Positions 1 to 9,400 of a DNA stretch of 46,520 bases are shown here, in pieces. The notes beneath the pieces were generated by a model. The model worked only from the letters and a program-made list of their open reading frames with translations, did not search any database and had not been told where the DNA came from. The translations under genes were made by a program, and so were the position numbers. The stretch lies in assembly GCA_910586925.1 (NCBI GenBank), contig CAJUKG010000014.1, positions 1-46,520 of the forward strand, given 5' to 3'. Within the stretch, counting starts at the first letter, position 1; every line of letters begins with the position of its first letter. Source of the DNA: an uncultured Christensenellaceae bacterium. GTDB taxonomy: Bacteria > Bacillota > Clostridia > Christensenellales > Pumilibacteraceae.

Positions 1-2124
1 CCCGTCACCGCAACGTTCATCGGCGACGACAATCACAATCCGATTGCGCCCATGTCCGCGACGCTTAAAGTCGTAAAAGACGGCAAGTACCATGACGTCG
101 ATTTCGTAACGCCAAACGGCGTCGAGCGTCGCGTCGTCGCGCACGGCGAAAGCGTTGCGAATATCCCCGAAGTGCCGCATAAGGACGGTTATACCGCGGA
201 GTGGAACGCAGACCTTACGCATATTGTCGCCGACACAACGGTCGAGCCGCGTTATACGCCGATCGTATACACCGTCTCTTACGAATGCGAATACGGCGAG
301 AACGATCCCGAAAACCCCGCCGAGTATACGGTGACGTCGCCGACTTTCACTCTTAAAGACGCAAAGCCGAACGTCGGATATGCTTTCGGCGGTTGGTACA
401 CGACCGAATATTTTCGTGCGGGAACGGAAATCGCTCGGATAGAAACGGGTTCGACGGGCAACGTGACCGTTTATGCGAAATTCATATCTTCAAAGTATAC
501 GGTGACGTACTTCCATGCGGGCGAACAGATCAAATCGGAAACCGTCGATTACGGCTCGCGGTACACGGTATCGGCTTACGCACCGCACGCAGATTACGAG
601 ATCATGCGGTGGACGGACGAAAACGGCGACGTGTACACACCGAGCGAAACGATAGATTTTATCTTCGCGCACAACTTAATACTTACGGGCGAAGCGGCGT
701 ATGCGGGTAGCGATTTCGAGTGCTCGATTTCGGGCGAGAACGCGACGATAACGCAATATTTCGGCAACGCGACGTCGCTCGATATTCCCGAATACATCAA
801 GCAGGAAAACGCGTATTACAGAGTGACGGCTATCGGCGAAAATGCTTTCCTTTATCGCGACAAACTTACAGGCGTAACGATGCCGAACAGCGTCACCGCT
901 ATCGACGACTGTGCGTTCGACGGTTGCAACGCTTTGGCAGGCATTACGATTCCCGACAGCGTTACGAGCATCGGCAATTATGCGTTCCGCGGCACCGCGA
1001 TGACGGGCATAACGATTTCGCATAATGTCATAAGCATCGGCAACGGCGCATTCGCCTACTGCTCGAAAGTGATCGACATCACCGTGGACGGCGATAACGA
1101 ACATTATCACGCCGCCGAAAACTGTTTGATAGAAACGACGAGCAAAACGATCGTTACGGGCTGCAAAACAAGCACCGTTCCGACGGACGGCAGTGTGACG
1201 CGTATCGGCGAATATGCGTTCTCCGATTGCGCAGAACTTAAAAGCATCGACATTCCGAGTCATATAACCGCTATAGGCGATTACTCATTCAGCGGTTGCG
1301 ACGGATTGACAAACATAACTATACCGAGCACCGTGACAACCGTCGGCGAATATGCGTTCGCCTATTGCCACGGACTTACGGAAATAACGTTATCGCACGG
1401 AACGACGACGATCGGGGACTATGCGTTTGCCGAGTGCGATAAACTCGCGCGGGCAGCGATTCCCGACAGCGTGACCGTTTTAGGCGATTTCGCGTTCTTC
1501 CGTTGCGAGAAGCTCGCTGCCGTAACTTTGGGAAAAGGCGTGACCGGTATCGGGATCGGCACATTCGACGGGTGCACCGTGCTTGCCGACATGATCATTC
1601 CCGACAACATAACTTTTATAGGCGAACAAGCGTTTAACGGCTGTCACGGGCTGAAAAGCATAACCGTACCCGACAGCGTCGTAAGTATGGAAAGACGTGT
1701 TTTCCGCGATTGCATAAACCTCGCGTCGGTGACGATCGGACGCGGAATGAAAACAATCCCCGACGGCACGTTCAGATATTGCGCAAACCTAAAGAACGTC
1801 GTGCTCTCCGACAACGTGACAAATATCGAATATTATGCTTTCGACGGTTGCGAAAGGCTTGCGAGCATAACGATCCCGAAAAGCGTCACGACCATCGACG
1901 TCGAAGCATTCGAACATTGTTACTCGCTTAAAACGGTGTACTATAAAGGCACCGCCGCCGAGTGGTCGAAAATAAATATCACCGCAGACCACACCCTCGC
2001 CGCCGCGACGGTATATTACTACAGTGAAACGAATCCCTATCTTACAAACCCGAACGACGCGAACAAATATTGGTACTGCAACGGCAACGAAATAGCCGTT
2101 TGGAAAAAAGAAAGTCAAGCGTAA
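1..2124 (+). CDS. BspA-like leucine-rich repeat surface protein (5' end missing)
   Basis: The frame is open to the left window edge, so the first in-window ATG at 52 is not the true start and the signal peptide is missing. The visible part starts with two or three InlB/Listeria-Bacteroides-type beta repeats (motifs such as FGGWYTTEYF and VTVYAKF). About fifteen LRR_5 (BspA or Treponema pallidum type) repeats follow, with the recurring pattern IGEYAF..C..L..I.IP..VT. One repeat is interrupted by an N-x-Y-x-NCLI-type insertion. The C-terminus (YYYSETNPY ... YWYCNG ... AVW) is the usual end of clostridial LRR_5 proteins. Family knowledge: these are secreted or surface adhesion-type proteins. There is no LPXTG motif or C-terminal membrane segment, so how it is retained is unknown. 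It stands alone and ends at a strong bidirectional terminator. Confidence 0.9.
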   Translation, partial: PVTATFIGDDNHNPIAPMSATLKVVKDGKYHDVDFVTPNGVERRVVAHGESVANIPEVPHKDGYTAEWNADLTHIVADTTVEPRYTPIVYTVSYECEYGENDPENPAEYTVTSPTFTLKDAKPNVGYAFGGWYTTEYFRAGTEIARIETGSTGNVTVYAKFISSKYTVTYFHAGEQIKSETVDYGSRYTVSAYAPHADYEIMRWTDENGDVYTPSETIDFIFAHNLILTGEAAYAGSDFECSISGENATITQYFGNATSLDIPEYIKQENAYYRVTAIGENAFLYRDKLTGVTMPNSVTAIDDCAFDGCNALAGITIPDSVTSIGNYAFRGTAMTGITISHNVISIGNGAFAYCSKVIDITVDGDNEHYHAAENCLIETTSKTIVTGCKTSTVPTDGSVTRIGEYAFSDCAELKSIDIPSHITAIGDYSFSGCDGLTNITIPSTVTTVGEYAFAYCHGLTEITLSHGTTTIGDYAFAECDKLARAAIPDSVTVLGDFAFFRCEKLAAVTLGKGVTGIGIGTFDGCTVLADMIIPDNITFIGEQAFNGCHGLKSITVPDSVVSMERRVFRDCINLASVTIGRGMKTIPDGTFRYCANLKNVVLSDNVTNIEYYAFDGCERLASITIPKSVTTIDVEAFEHCYSLKTVYYKGTAAEWSKINITADHTLAAATVYYYSETNPYLTNPNDANKYWYCNGNEIAVWKKESQA

Positions 2125-2137
2125 AACTTTAGAAGAA

Positions 2138-2173
2138 AAAAATCCTTCTTGCAATTCGCTCGAAGGATTTTTT
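2138..2173. terminator. Bidirectional rho-independent terminator
   Basis: The stem AAATCCTTC (2140-2148) pairs with GAAGGATTT (2162-2170) around a 13-nt loop, with a T-run after it on the plus strand and one on the minus strand as well. It lies between the 3' end of the LRR gene (plus) and the 3' end of the tmRNA (minus), so it can end both transcripts. Confidence 0.9.
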
Positions 2174-2567
2174 TGGTGGAGCTGACCGGAATCGAACCGG
2201 TTTCCGACACGGGTTTGCGGGGACGTCTACAAGTTTAGTTTATCGCTCGGTGTCCGAGATACGACCGCAACAAACAAAGGTCATATCCCGCAAGGTCTTG
2301 TTACTCGGTGCGGATCGACCGCTTCCGCATCGAGGAGCCTACCGTTTCATTACGCCCGCGCTCCCGCCGATAGGTAGCGGGTGCGGACGCCGTAGCTAAA
2401 TTAAGCTGCGAATGCCATCGCCGGAGCGGCGGGACGACCCGCGAAGCTCATGACTTTGGCGTTTTCGTTTTTGTTGGCAATTATAGCCTTTATGCGTTTT
2501 TAGATAGTCGCAACCCTATCACTTGCTTTCCGTCGCTACGCCGCGCCGTCGAAGCCTGTACAGCCCC
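2174..2567 (-). ncRNA. ssrA: tmRNA (transfer-messenger RNA)
   Basis: This RNA rescues stalled ribosomes with SmpB. On the minus strand the 5' end GGGGCTG (ending at 2567) pairs with CAGCTCC just before an encoded 3' ACCA, closing the acceptor stem. The T-arm GGTTCGATTCC is next to the 3' end. The tag frame runs from 2478 down to a TAA at 2403-2401. It encodes 25 residues after the alanine resume codon is counted, beginning ANKNEN and ending AMAFAA. It is a one-piece tmRNA of 394 nt. The length and the AFAA end of the tag are unusual: most bacterial tags end in ALAA or similar. A consensus promoter lies directly upstream and a terminator directly downstream. Confidence 0.96.
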
Positions 2568-2577
2568 ATGGGAAAGT

Positions 2578-2606
2578 ATTATACCACACGCTTTGCCGCC
2601 TGTCAA
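2578..2606 (-). promoter_or_regulatory. Consensus sigma-A promoter of ssrA
   Basis: On the minus strand TTGACA (2606-2601), a 17-nt spacer and TATAAT (2583-2578) form a perfect consensus promoter. The mature tmRNA 5' end is 11 nt past the -10 box, which fits a highly transcribed stable RNA with a very short 5' trailer. Confidence 0.92.
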
Positions 2607-2701
2607 GATTTTTCTCCGATCCCGCAAATTTATTCAAGCGTTGCGCGAGTTTTTCGCGGTTGCCGTCCGTAGATATTTTTATTCGCGCTTCCGCGTTCGC
2701 G

Positions 2702-3268
2702 TTACAAAATAATCACGCCCGAAAGCAGGCTTGCCGTCATGACCGCCATTGTTTTCGCGGGGGTCTTGCAATCGTTACGCATCCATTCGCGCATGATCGC
2801 GGCAATGCCCGCCGCCGCGAAGTTCAGATAATACTCGGTCAGTGCGGGATCGAACGCCGCCGAGCCGTGCAACGTGTCGCTGATCTCGGCTTCGACGAAC
2901 TCCTTGATCTTCCGCACTATAAACTCGTACAGATCGGGGTCGAAGAAAATAAGCGAAAACTCGCGCGTGCAAAGAATGTACTCGAACCAATACAGATACA
3001 CCTTTCGCGCTCCGCACTTCGCAAAATCGAATTTCTGCATAAACTCGAAAAACACCTGATCGACGAGCCGCTCCACGACCGCGGTCTTGCTCTCGAAATT
3101 GCGGTAAAACGTCTTTCGCGCGACGCCCGCGCGCTCGCAAATATCTATCACATGGATTTGCGCGAACGGTTTCGTGCCGAGCAGTTCGAACAGTGCGGTC
3201 GTGATCATGTCGATCGACCGCGCACGCCCTGCGTTGATTTTTTGCGTACTCGCACCTATCTGCAACAT
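2702..3268 (-). CDS. TetR/AcrR family transcriptional regulator
   Basis: This is a 188-residue protein, the usual size for the family. The N-terminal helix-turn-helix covers roughly residues 20-65, with the typical core IDICERAGVARKTFYRNF, followed by an all-helical ligand/dimer domain that is not assignable to a named TetR subtype. The start follows an AGGAGG site at good spacing. It is 126 bp downstream of the sirtuin gene in the same orientation, and that gap has tandem ATGGGT/ATAGG-like short repeats but no clear operator. The target is not obvious: no efflux pump adjoins it. It may control itself or the HAD-sirtuin pair; this is inference. Confidence 0.9.
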   Translation of the reverse strand: MLQIGASTQKINAGRARSIDMITTALFELLGTKPFAQIHVIDICERAGVARKTFYRNFESKTAVVERLVDQVFFEFMQKFDFAKCGARKVYLYWFEYILCTREFSLIFFDPDLYEFIVRKIKEFVEAEISDTLHGSAAFDPALTEYYLNFAAAGIAAIMREWMRNDCKTPAKTMAVMTASLLSGVIIL

Positions 3269-3394
3269 ACTTCCTCCTTGTCCGATAACGGCGTGAATGA
3301 GCTTAAGCGTGGAATCGAGGTAATGGGTATGGGTATAGGATATAACGGTATGGAAATCGGAAACGGATCGCGTCGGAACGGCTCCGCGAACATA

Positions 3395-4096
3395 TCACAA
3401 CAGTTCGCCTATCCTGCCGTTCAACTGATTTCCGTAACCGGGTATCACCGATTTATTGATAACGACTACATTGTCGACGCCGCCGCGGAAATACCGCACA
3501 AACCCCGCCGCGGGATAAACGGAAAGCGACGTGCCGCCTATGATGAGCATGTCCGCCGCGGCTATCGCGTCGAGCGCGCCGTCCACGGCGTCCTCGGGCA
3601 AGCCCTCGCCGTACAGCACGACGTCCGGCTTGATAACGCCGCCGCACTCGCAACGCGGTATGCTGTTCTTTCTTGCGAGCATGTCGTCGAGCGTATACTT
3701 CCTGCCGCAGTTCAAACACGTATTGCGGTGCACCGAGCCGTGCAGTTCGTACACGGTGCGGCTTCCCGCCGCTTGGTGCAAGCCGTCTATGTTTTGCGTA
3801 ACGACCGCGGTAAGTTTGCCGTCCTTCTCCCACTCCGCGAGCTTCATGTGCGCGGCGTTCGGCTTCGCGTCGCGGTAGATCATTTTGTCGAAATAGAACT
3901 CGAAGAACTTGTCGATGTGCCGCAAAAAATACTCGGCGGAAAGTATCGTTTCGGGCGGCAGATCGTACTTCATGTTGTACAGTCCGTCGGTACTGCGAAA
4001 ATCGGGAATACCGCTTTCCGTAGACATTCCCGCGCCGCCGAAAAACACTATCCGCTTCGCATTATCGACTTTCTTCCTGTACTCGTCTACAGTCAT
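3395..4096 (-). CDS. cobB: Sir2-family NAD-dependent protein deacylase (sirtuin)
   Basis: This 233-residue protein has the full sirtuin core. It carries the NAD-binding GAGMSTESGIPDFRS (residues 21-35), TQNIDGLH (100-107), the catalytic His in LHG (H119), a zinc ribbon with Cys127, Cys130, Cys149 and Cys151, and GGTSLSVYPA. The lack of long extensions and the GAGMSTESGIPDFR form suggest the bacterial class U or III type. It would remove acyl groups from lysines in the cytosol, using NAD. The start at 4096 was chosen over an upstream in-frame start because it overlaps the HAD stop by ATGA (4 bp) and has a GGGGGAAG ribosome site. This coupling implies co-translation with the phosphatase. The zinc and catalytic residues argue against a Thoeris-type NADase role. 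Confidence 0.93.
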   Translation of the reverse strand: MTVDEYRKKVDNAKRIVFFGGAGMSTESGIPDFRSTDGLYNMKYDLPPETILSAEYFLRHIDKFFEFYFDKMIYRDAKPNAAHMKLAEWEKDGKLTAVVTQNIDGLHQAAGSRTVYELHGSVHRNTCLNCGRKYTLDDMLARKNSIPRCECGGVIKPDVVLYGEGLPEDAVDGALDAIAAADMLIIGGTSLSVYPAAGFVRYFRGGVDNVVVINKSVIPGYGNQLNGRIGELL

Positions 4097-4794
4097 GCTT
4101 CCCCCGCAAGCCCCGCTTTTTCGAGCGCGGGCAACAACTCTTTCGGTTCGTCTATCATGACGGCGGGCGAAAACTTTTCGAGCACCGCCGCGTCGCGGAA
4201 CCCCCAAGTCACGGCGACCGCGGGCATACGGCACGCCGCCGCAGTCCGCATATCCGTTTCGCCGTCGCCGACATACACTGCGTGCGCCGCGTCCGCGCCG
4301 ATAAGCTCGAGAGCCAAGTTCACCCCGTCGGGCGACGGCTTGGGGCGCACACCTTCTCGCGTCCCCACTATCGCGTCGACACAGCCGAAAAACCTGTCTT
4401 TAAGCTCGCGCGCCGCGCCGTCGTACTTGTTGGTGACGATCGCCGTTTTTATTCCGCGCGCTTTCACTTCCCCGAGCAGCTCGGCTACGCCGTCGTAAGG
4501 CTCGGTGCTGTCGGCGTTGTGCTTGTCGTAATACTCGGTGAACGTCGCAAGACAGGCGGAAACGAGCGACCGATCGCACTCGTCGCCGTCTTTCATGTCC
4601 GCGCCGTGCGTGCAATAGTACACCGCGCGTTCGAGGAGTTTGGGCACGCCGTCTCCGACGTACCGCCGCACCCGCGATAATTCGATACACCCCAAACCGA
4701 ACGCGCCGAGCGCGTGGTTCACGGCGACGGTCAGATCATTCAAAGTATCGAGCAAAGTGCCGTCAAGGTCGAAAATTATCGCTTGCAGTTTCAT
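4093..4794 (-). CDS. HAD-superfamily phosphatase, phosphoglycolate phosphatase-like
   Basis: This is a 233-residue HAD hydrolase of the Gph/PgmB-like group. Motif I is FDLDGTLLD (catalytic D9 and D11), motif II is the Thr in IVTNK, and motif IV is YVGDGETD. A helical C1 cap lies between motifs I and II (GLGCIELSRVRRYVGDGVPKLLERA). The likely reaction is hydrolysis of a small phosphorylated metabolite such as 2-phosphoglycolate; the real substrate cannot be read from sequence. The start follows a GGAGG site. The gene is first in a transcript with the sirtuin, overlapping it by 4 bp, and has a consensus promoter upstream. Confidence 0.88.
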   Translation of the reverse strand: MKLQAIIFDLDGTLLDTLNDLTVAVNHALGAFGLGCIELSRVRRYVGDGVPKLLERAVYYCTHGADMKDGDECDRSLVSACLATFTEYYDKHNADSTEPYDGVAELLGEVKARGIKTAIVTNKYDGAARELKDRFFGCVDAIVGTREGVRPKPSPDGVNLALELIGADAAHAVYVGDGETDMRTAAACRMPAVAVTWGFRDAAVLEKFSPAVMIDEPKELLPALEKAGLAGEA

Positions 4795-4849
4795 TCATTC
4801 CTCCGTAAAAAGCGGCGCGAAATACCGCGCGGGACAAATTACTGTTATT

Positions 4850-4878
4850 ATTATAACATATATTTCCGCGATTGTCAA
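4850..4878 (-). promoter_or_regulatory. Promoter of the HAD phosphatase-sirtuin operon
   Basis: On the minus strand TTGACA (4878-4873), a 17-nt spacer and TATAAT (4855-4850) match the consensus perfectly. About 50 nt of leader follows, containing a short GC-rich inverted repeat around 4810-4832 that ends in TTTTT. It could act as a weak attenuator, but I cannot show that. Confidence 0.88.
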
Positions 4879-4972
4879 TATACGGCAAACATAAATTTTC
4901 GGATATTTTAACGGCGCGGACGGTTGCCGCTCGAGTTACAATTCGGCGCAGGAACGCAATGCTCCGCCCTGC

Positions 4973-5785
4973 CTATTTTACGGGAAGATTGATAGTTTCG
5001 ACGAGGTTCAGTCCGCACTTGACTACATACGCGCGAAGCCGCTTAACGTACCCGTCGCAAAGATACTGCGGCTTGTGGCAGTCCGACGACACGACGATCG
5101 GCGCATTGTATTTCGCACAGCACTCGGCGAGAAGATCGGTCGGGTATCTGAAGCCGTGCGAGCGAATACCGTTCGCGTTGAACTCGACGGCTACCCCGCA
5201 CTCGGCGGCAACGCGTATCATTTCCGCGAACGACTTTTTCACGTTCTTCGTGAGTTCGGGATTGCGGTAAAAAATAAGATCGGGATGCGCGAGCACGGAA
5301 AACATACCCGTGCGCACGGCGGCGATAACGCTTTTGCAGTACGCCGCGACGCGACCGTCGTCGGCATAGTCGCAGAACGAATCGTAATGCGCATACCCGT
5401 CGCAATATTCGTGCTGACCGAGCACGAGATAATCGAGACTGTCGAGCAGTTTGCGGTAATATCCGTCGTTGCCGTCGAAATACTCAAGCTCGACGGCGGA
5501 AAGGATCTTTATTTTGTCGCCGTACTCTTTTTTCGCCGCGGCGATGAGCGGCAGGTACAGCGTTTTGAGCGTCGTCTGCGTGAGATACCGCATGCCTGTC
5601 GGACGCGACGGCATGCAGTGATCGGAGATCCCGATAGTATCGAGACCATTCCGCACCGCTTCGCGCACATAGTCGCAAGCATCGCCGACGGCGTGCTCGC
5701 AAAGATAAACGTGAGTGTGGTAATTACTTCGGACGCGCACCGCGGCGGCTTCCGCTTCTGTTATGTCGTAATAGTCCTTGAGCAT
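4973..5785 (-). CDS. PHP-domain phosphatase, histidinol-phosphatase-like
   Basis: This is a 270-residue PHP-superfamily metal-dependent phosphoesterase of the HisK/HisJ kind. The metal-binding motifs are visible: NYHTHVYLCEHA (His23 and His25), ISDHC, VELEYF, VLAHPDL and SSDCH near the C-terminus. The HisK type would turn L-histidinol phosphate into L-histidinol, but no other his gene is in the window, so a different phosphomonoester is possible. The start at 5785 has a TTGGAG site. An in-frame ATG at 5833 is rejected because it abuts the -10 box of the gene's own promoter. Confidence 0.85.
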   Translation of the reverse strand: MLKDYYDITEAEAAAVRVRSNYHTHVYLCEHAVGDACDYVREAVRNGLDTIGISDHCMPSRPTGMRYLTQTTLKTLYLPLIAAAKKEYGDKIKILSAVELEYFDGNDGYYRKLLDSLDYLVLGQHEYCDGYAHYDSFCDYADDGRVAAYCKSVIAAVRTGMFSVLAHPDLIFYRNPELTKNVKKSFAEMIRVAAECGVAVEFNANGIRSHGFRYPTDLLAECCAKYNAPIVVSSDCHKPQYLCDGYVKRLRAYVVKCGLNLVETINLPVK

Positions 5786-5833
5786 GATTCTCCAAGCGGC
5801 GACGAACCGCCGCGCGAATAAGTCGTCACGCAT

Positions 5834-5862
5834 ATTATATCACGACGATCCCGCCCTGTCAA
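5834..5862 (-). promoter_or_regulatory. Promoter of the PHP phosphatase gene
   Basis: On the minus strand TTGACA (5862-5857), a 17-nt spacer and TATAAT (5839-5834) are a perfect match. The expected start of transcription is downstream of the ATG at 5833, which supports the 5785 translation start. It is arranged back to back with the promoter of the WapI-like gene, with 10 bp between the two -35 boxes. Confidence 0.9.
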
Positions 5863-5872
5863 CGCAAAACAT

Positions 5873-5902
5873 TTGACTTGCAACGCCGCCGTGCGGTATA
5901 AT
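5873..5902 (+). promoter_or_regulatory. Promoter of the WapI-like immunity gene
   Basis: TTGACT (5873-5878), an 18-nt spacer and TATAAT (5897-5902) lie about 40 nt upstream of the ATG at 5944. Confidence 0.8.
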
Positions 5903-5943
5903 TGAAATAACCCCAATAAACAGTCTTGAGGCGGTATATACAT

Positions 5944-6417
5944 ATGGAAAAAGCCTATAAATTGCCGATGCGCGTTTTTGAACTGCGCGGAAGAAACGAC
6001 GAAAGCATCAAACTGCGTATCGAAGAAGTTTTCGGATTCCCCGACGAAACGAGCATAAACGGCGGGTACGACGCGAATTGCAAACTCAATATAAATATCG
6101 GGTATATCTCGGTGTCGGAAACCGCCTACCCCGCCTCGACGGGCACGTTCTACGAATTTTACAACGCGCTCAAAACCTGCCACGAGGAGCTTTACGGCAC
6201 CGCGAAGTACGAAGTGCCTTACATAGACGGGTCCGAACTCACTCTCGAAATCGAATACGGCGACAACTCCGTCACGGTGCGCGGCAAGTACCGCGGACCG
6301 ATCCCCGAAACCACCGAATTTTCTTTCGAGTTTACCACCGATCAATCGTATATAAATTCGGTGCTAATCGACCTCAAAAAAATAGTGAACACTTTCGGCA
6401 CGAACAAAGGGATATAA
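5944..6417 (+). CDS. WapI-like immunity protein (orphan)
   Basis: This is a 157-residue soluble alpha/beta protein with no signal peptide or membrane segment. From memory its pattern resembles the WapI family of immunity proteins: GFPDETSINGGYD near residues 30-42, STGTFYEFYNAL in the middle, an ELTLEIEYGDNSVTVRGKY beta block and a TDQSYI...L..L..I end. WapI proteins neutralise the nuclease tip of WapA Rhs-type toxins. No WapA/Rhs gene or other toxin adjoins it, so it would be an orphan immunity gene. The start follows a GAGGCGG site; an upstream in-frame TTG at 5926 is less likely. It has its own promoter and a terminator. Family assignment is by recalled pattern only. Confidence 0.55.
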   Translation: MEKAYKLPMRVFELRGRNDESIKLRIEEVFGFPDETSINGGYDANCKLNINIGYISVSETAYPASTGTFYEFYNALKTCHEELYGTAKYEVPYIDGSELTLEIEYGDNSVTVRGKYRGPIPETTEFSFEFTTDQSYINSVLIDLKKIVNTFGTNKGI

Positions 6418-6425
6418 TACCGACA

Positions 6426-6470
6426 AACAAATCACACCGCCGCGACGATCCGCGACGGTGTGATTTGTTT
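6426..6470. terminator. Bidirectional terminator
   Basis: AAATCACACCG (6429-6439) pairs with CGGTGTGATTT (6456-6466), and the inner CGCG blocks extend the stem. It separates the convergent WapI-like gene (plus) and the LRR surface protein gene (minus) and probably ends both transcripts. Confidence 0.85.
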
Positions 6471-6482
6471 AGAATAAAACTG

Positions 6483-9400
6483 TTAGATATTTATTATGGG
6501 CGGGACTACCGGTCCGGGCGTGGGAATATCGTCGCCGCCGATAATGGGCGGTATCACATAACCCGGATCGGGCTTTATTACGGGCGGCTGCGGGCGGTCG
6601 ATCCCCGTTCCGTCAGTGCCGTCAACAGATTTATAAAAATGCACATTGGAAAAACTGTCTGTTACAAAAACAATCTTTTTCGTTTCCATGTCCTTTACGG
6701 GGTATGCTCCGCTTCCGCCGTACCCTTTGAAACCGTACAGCGGCGAACCATTACCGCCGTTACCGGGCACACCGCCGTAAAGCAGTACGTTATCGCAATT
6801 TATAATGACTTTGTTCGCCTCGATAGCATAACCGCCGTTACCGCCGTCGGTGCCAGATATACCGTTAGTTCCGTTTGAACCGGCACCGCCGTTTACCGTC
6901 AAGCTGTGCGTACTATTCATATACGAGTTTATCATCAACTCACCGCATGATATAGCCGTACCGCCATTACCGTCGCTCCGAGAACGTCCTCTGATAACGA
7001 CACTGCCGGTATTATACAAATACAGCATATTGTCGCCATACATTTTGATTGCTTCATAGTCTTGCAAAGCGATAATTGAAATATTATGCAAATATAGTAC
7101 AAAATCTTCGTCACGATCTTCTATTATTATCGACATACTGTAATAGTATCCGTTACCGTTTACGGTAACAGACTCTACATTGGATGCGATCCGCAATATC
7201 AATTTACCGCTCGACGGACGAATATAACTGTTCGATGTTAATGTTACGATTACTTTAGGCGCGGCAACAGTCATATCTTTATTACCGTTCGTAAGGTCTA
7301 ATTTTATCTTTTGGGTATCTTTCGACCACACAGCTTCCACGGTAATGTTGCCCGACAGCCCTTTTGTGCCTGTTATTGCATTGCCGTTGCATTGCCAATA
7401 GTCGAAATACATTGTATCGTGGGTCGGCTCATAGAACGTGAAATTCGATTCGACCGTATATTTAGTCGGATTCTTTGCGTTATTATGCCCGCCTTCGCCG
7501 AGTTCGTATTTTATTTCGTATTCGATAGGAGTCCAATGCGCATATAAAATGCCGTTATCGAATTTGTCCCATTCGTGAGCACTACGCATATCCGCATCGT
7601 AATATTTTGTTCCTTTCCCGCCTTTTTCGTCGAAATATCCCGCAAAGTTATAATGTTCGCGCACGGGTTTTTCCGCATGTCGCATTTCCTCATTATGATT
7701 TATCTTAACATTGCCGAATACTATGCCGTCGCCGTAACCGCTTTGCAGTTCTATATTATATTCGGTAAGCCGCCAATGGGCATATATCTTGATAGGTTCT
7801 TCGGTTTTTAATTCATACTGACTTGTCATATCATGATAATAATATTGATTGTCTTGCTTGTCGGGAGATGCATAACATCCCAAGAAGTCATAACCGGGTC
7901 GCACGGGAGTTTTCACCTTCGGCAAAGACTCTCCGTAATTTGCTTTAATTATTATGTATTCGTCTGTCCCGTCACAAAGATAAAGTAAGATATCAACTTT
8001 AACAGGCTCCCACTTTGCCAATAGTTCTATATCGAAGTCATAATCGTAAATCGTTGTTGCTTCGAATTTGACGTCGCCATAATGCCAACCGAGAAACTTC
8101 GCGTGCTCTTTTTCTACAGTATATAATTCTTCGAGCGTCGCTCCTTGCGCTACAGTCGCTGTAATAATATCACTATTACCCCCTTCGAAATGTCCGCCGT
8201 TCGGGTTGAATGTAACTGTGTGAATTGTATGCGTGTATATGATATTTTCAAAATTGCTATTCCATTGAGGATGCCACCCGATAATCTTACTTTTATTATC
8301 CACCTTCACCTTTTGATTATTGCTATCCCACCCTGCCACAATAGAGGCACCTACAATCAAAGACGGCTCTCCTTCGATAGTTTTATAAGTTAACCGCAAT
8401 TCCTTGATAGCCGTAGTGCCTTGAAATGCGCCATCTTTTATATATTTGATATTATCGGGTATAATGACTGCAAATTTATCGTCGTCGATAGCATCATTTT
8501 TTAATTTTTCCACAATACCCAATATATCATCTCTTGTCATGCTTGCAGGCTCGTTAAAATATATATTCGTCAATCCACAACAACCGTCAAACATATGTTC
8601 TTCAATGCTTTCGAAATTGTTAGGCATAACTATCGCCTTTACTTTAGCATTATAAAAAGTATAACCCGTCGGGTCGAAATCCGCATCGCGATTTATTATG
8701 ATATTTCCACTTACTGTTTTGTCGCAAGTATCCTCGCCATTGTCATTTGCATCGGCGAAAGCATATTCGGCTATATAAATAGAATTTGGCGAATACTCGA
8801 CAACCAACTGATCGAACTGCGCTCCAGAAAACGCATAATCGGCTATTCCCGAAATAGCTTTCCCGTCATACTCTGCCGGTATAAAAATGTTCCTATTCTC
8901 TCGTTGAGTTATTTCACCGATATTATCCTCGTTCACGGTATAAAAATCCTCGTTACGCGGTTGACCGTTTGCGACGGAATATCCGACAATCGAATCGGCG
9001 GAGCGAGCCGTAACATCGTATATAGGCTCCAATTCTATCGGGTGACGGTCCGAACTGTTATAAATAACGTCTTGATTTGCGTTGTTTTTATTCCAAGAAG
9101 CAGACCATTCCTCGCCCGCAGACGAAGCACGCACTTTTACTTGAATATCGGTACCGCGGAAAACATTCGAACCTATTTTGCGAACCGCCTTCGGAATTAT
9201 TATGTCTGTTATACCGGTACACTTATAAAATGCACTGTTACCGATTTCCTCGACGTTCGCTAAATTAATTCTTTTAAGTTTGGAACAATTCGTAAACGCG
9301 CTACTGTTTATCTTTTTTATGCTGCTCGGCAAACTGACACGCACCAAATTAGGCGATGACGAAAATCCGCTACCCGCTATTTCGGTCACGCGATACTCTT

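Noticed and set aside
2174..2260. tRNA gene suggested by the T-arm and CCA end
   Set aside because: The matching 5' half lies about 330 nt away with a tag frame between, so this is the 3' part of tmRNA.
3269..3394. Clear TetR operator in the gap upstream of the TetR gene
   Set aside because: Only short direct repeats are visible; no convincing palindrome or consensus promoter was found there.
3395..4096. Sirtuin as part of a Thoeris-type (Sir2 plus SLOG) defence system with the SLOG gene
   Set aside because: The protein has the zinc cysteines and catalytic His of a deacylase, is 18 kb from the SLOG gene, and is coupled to a phosphatase gene instead.
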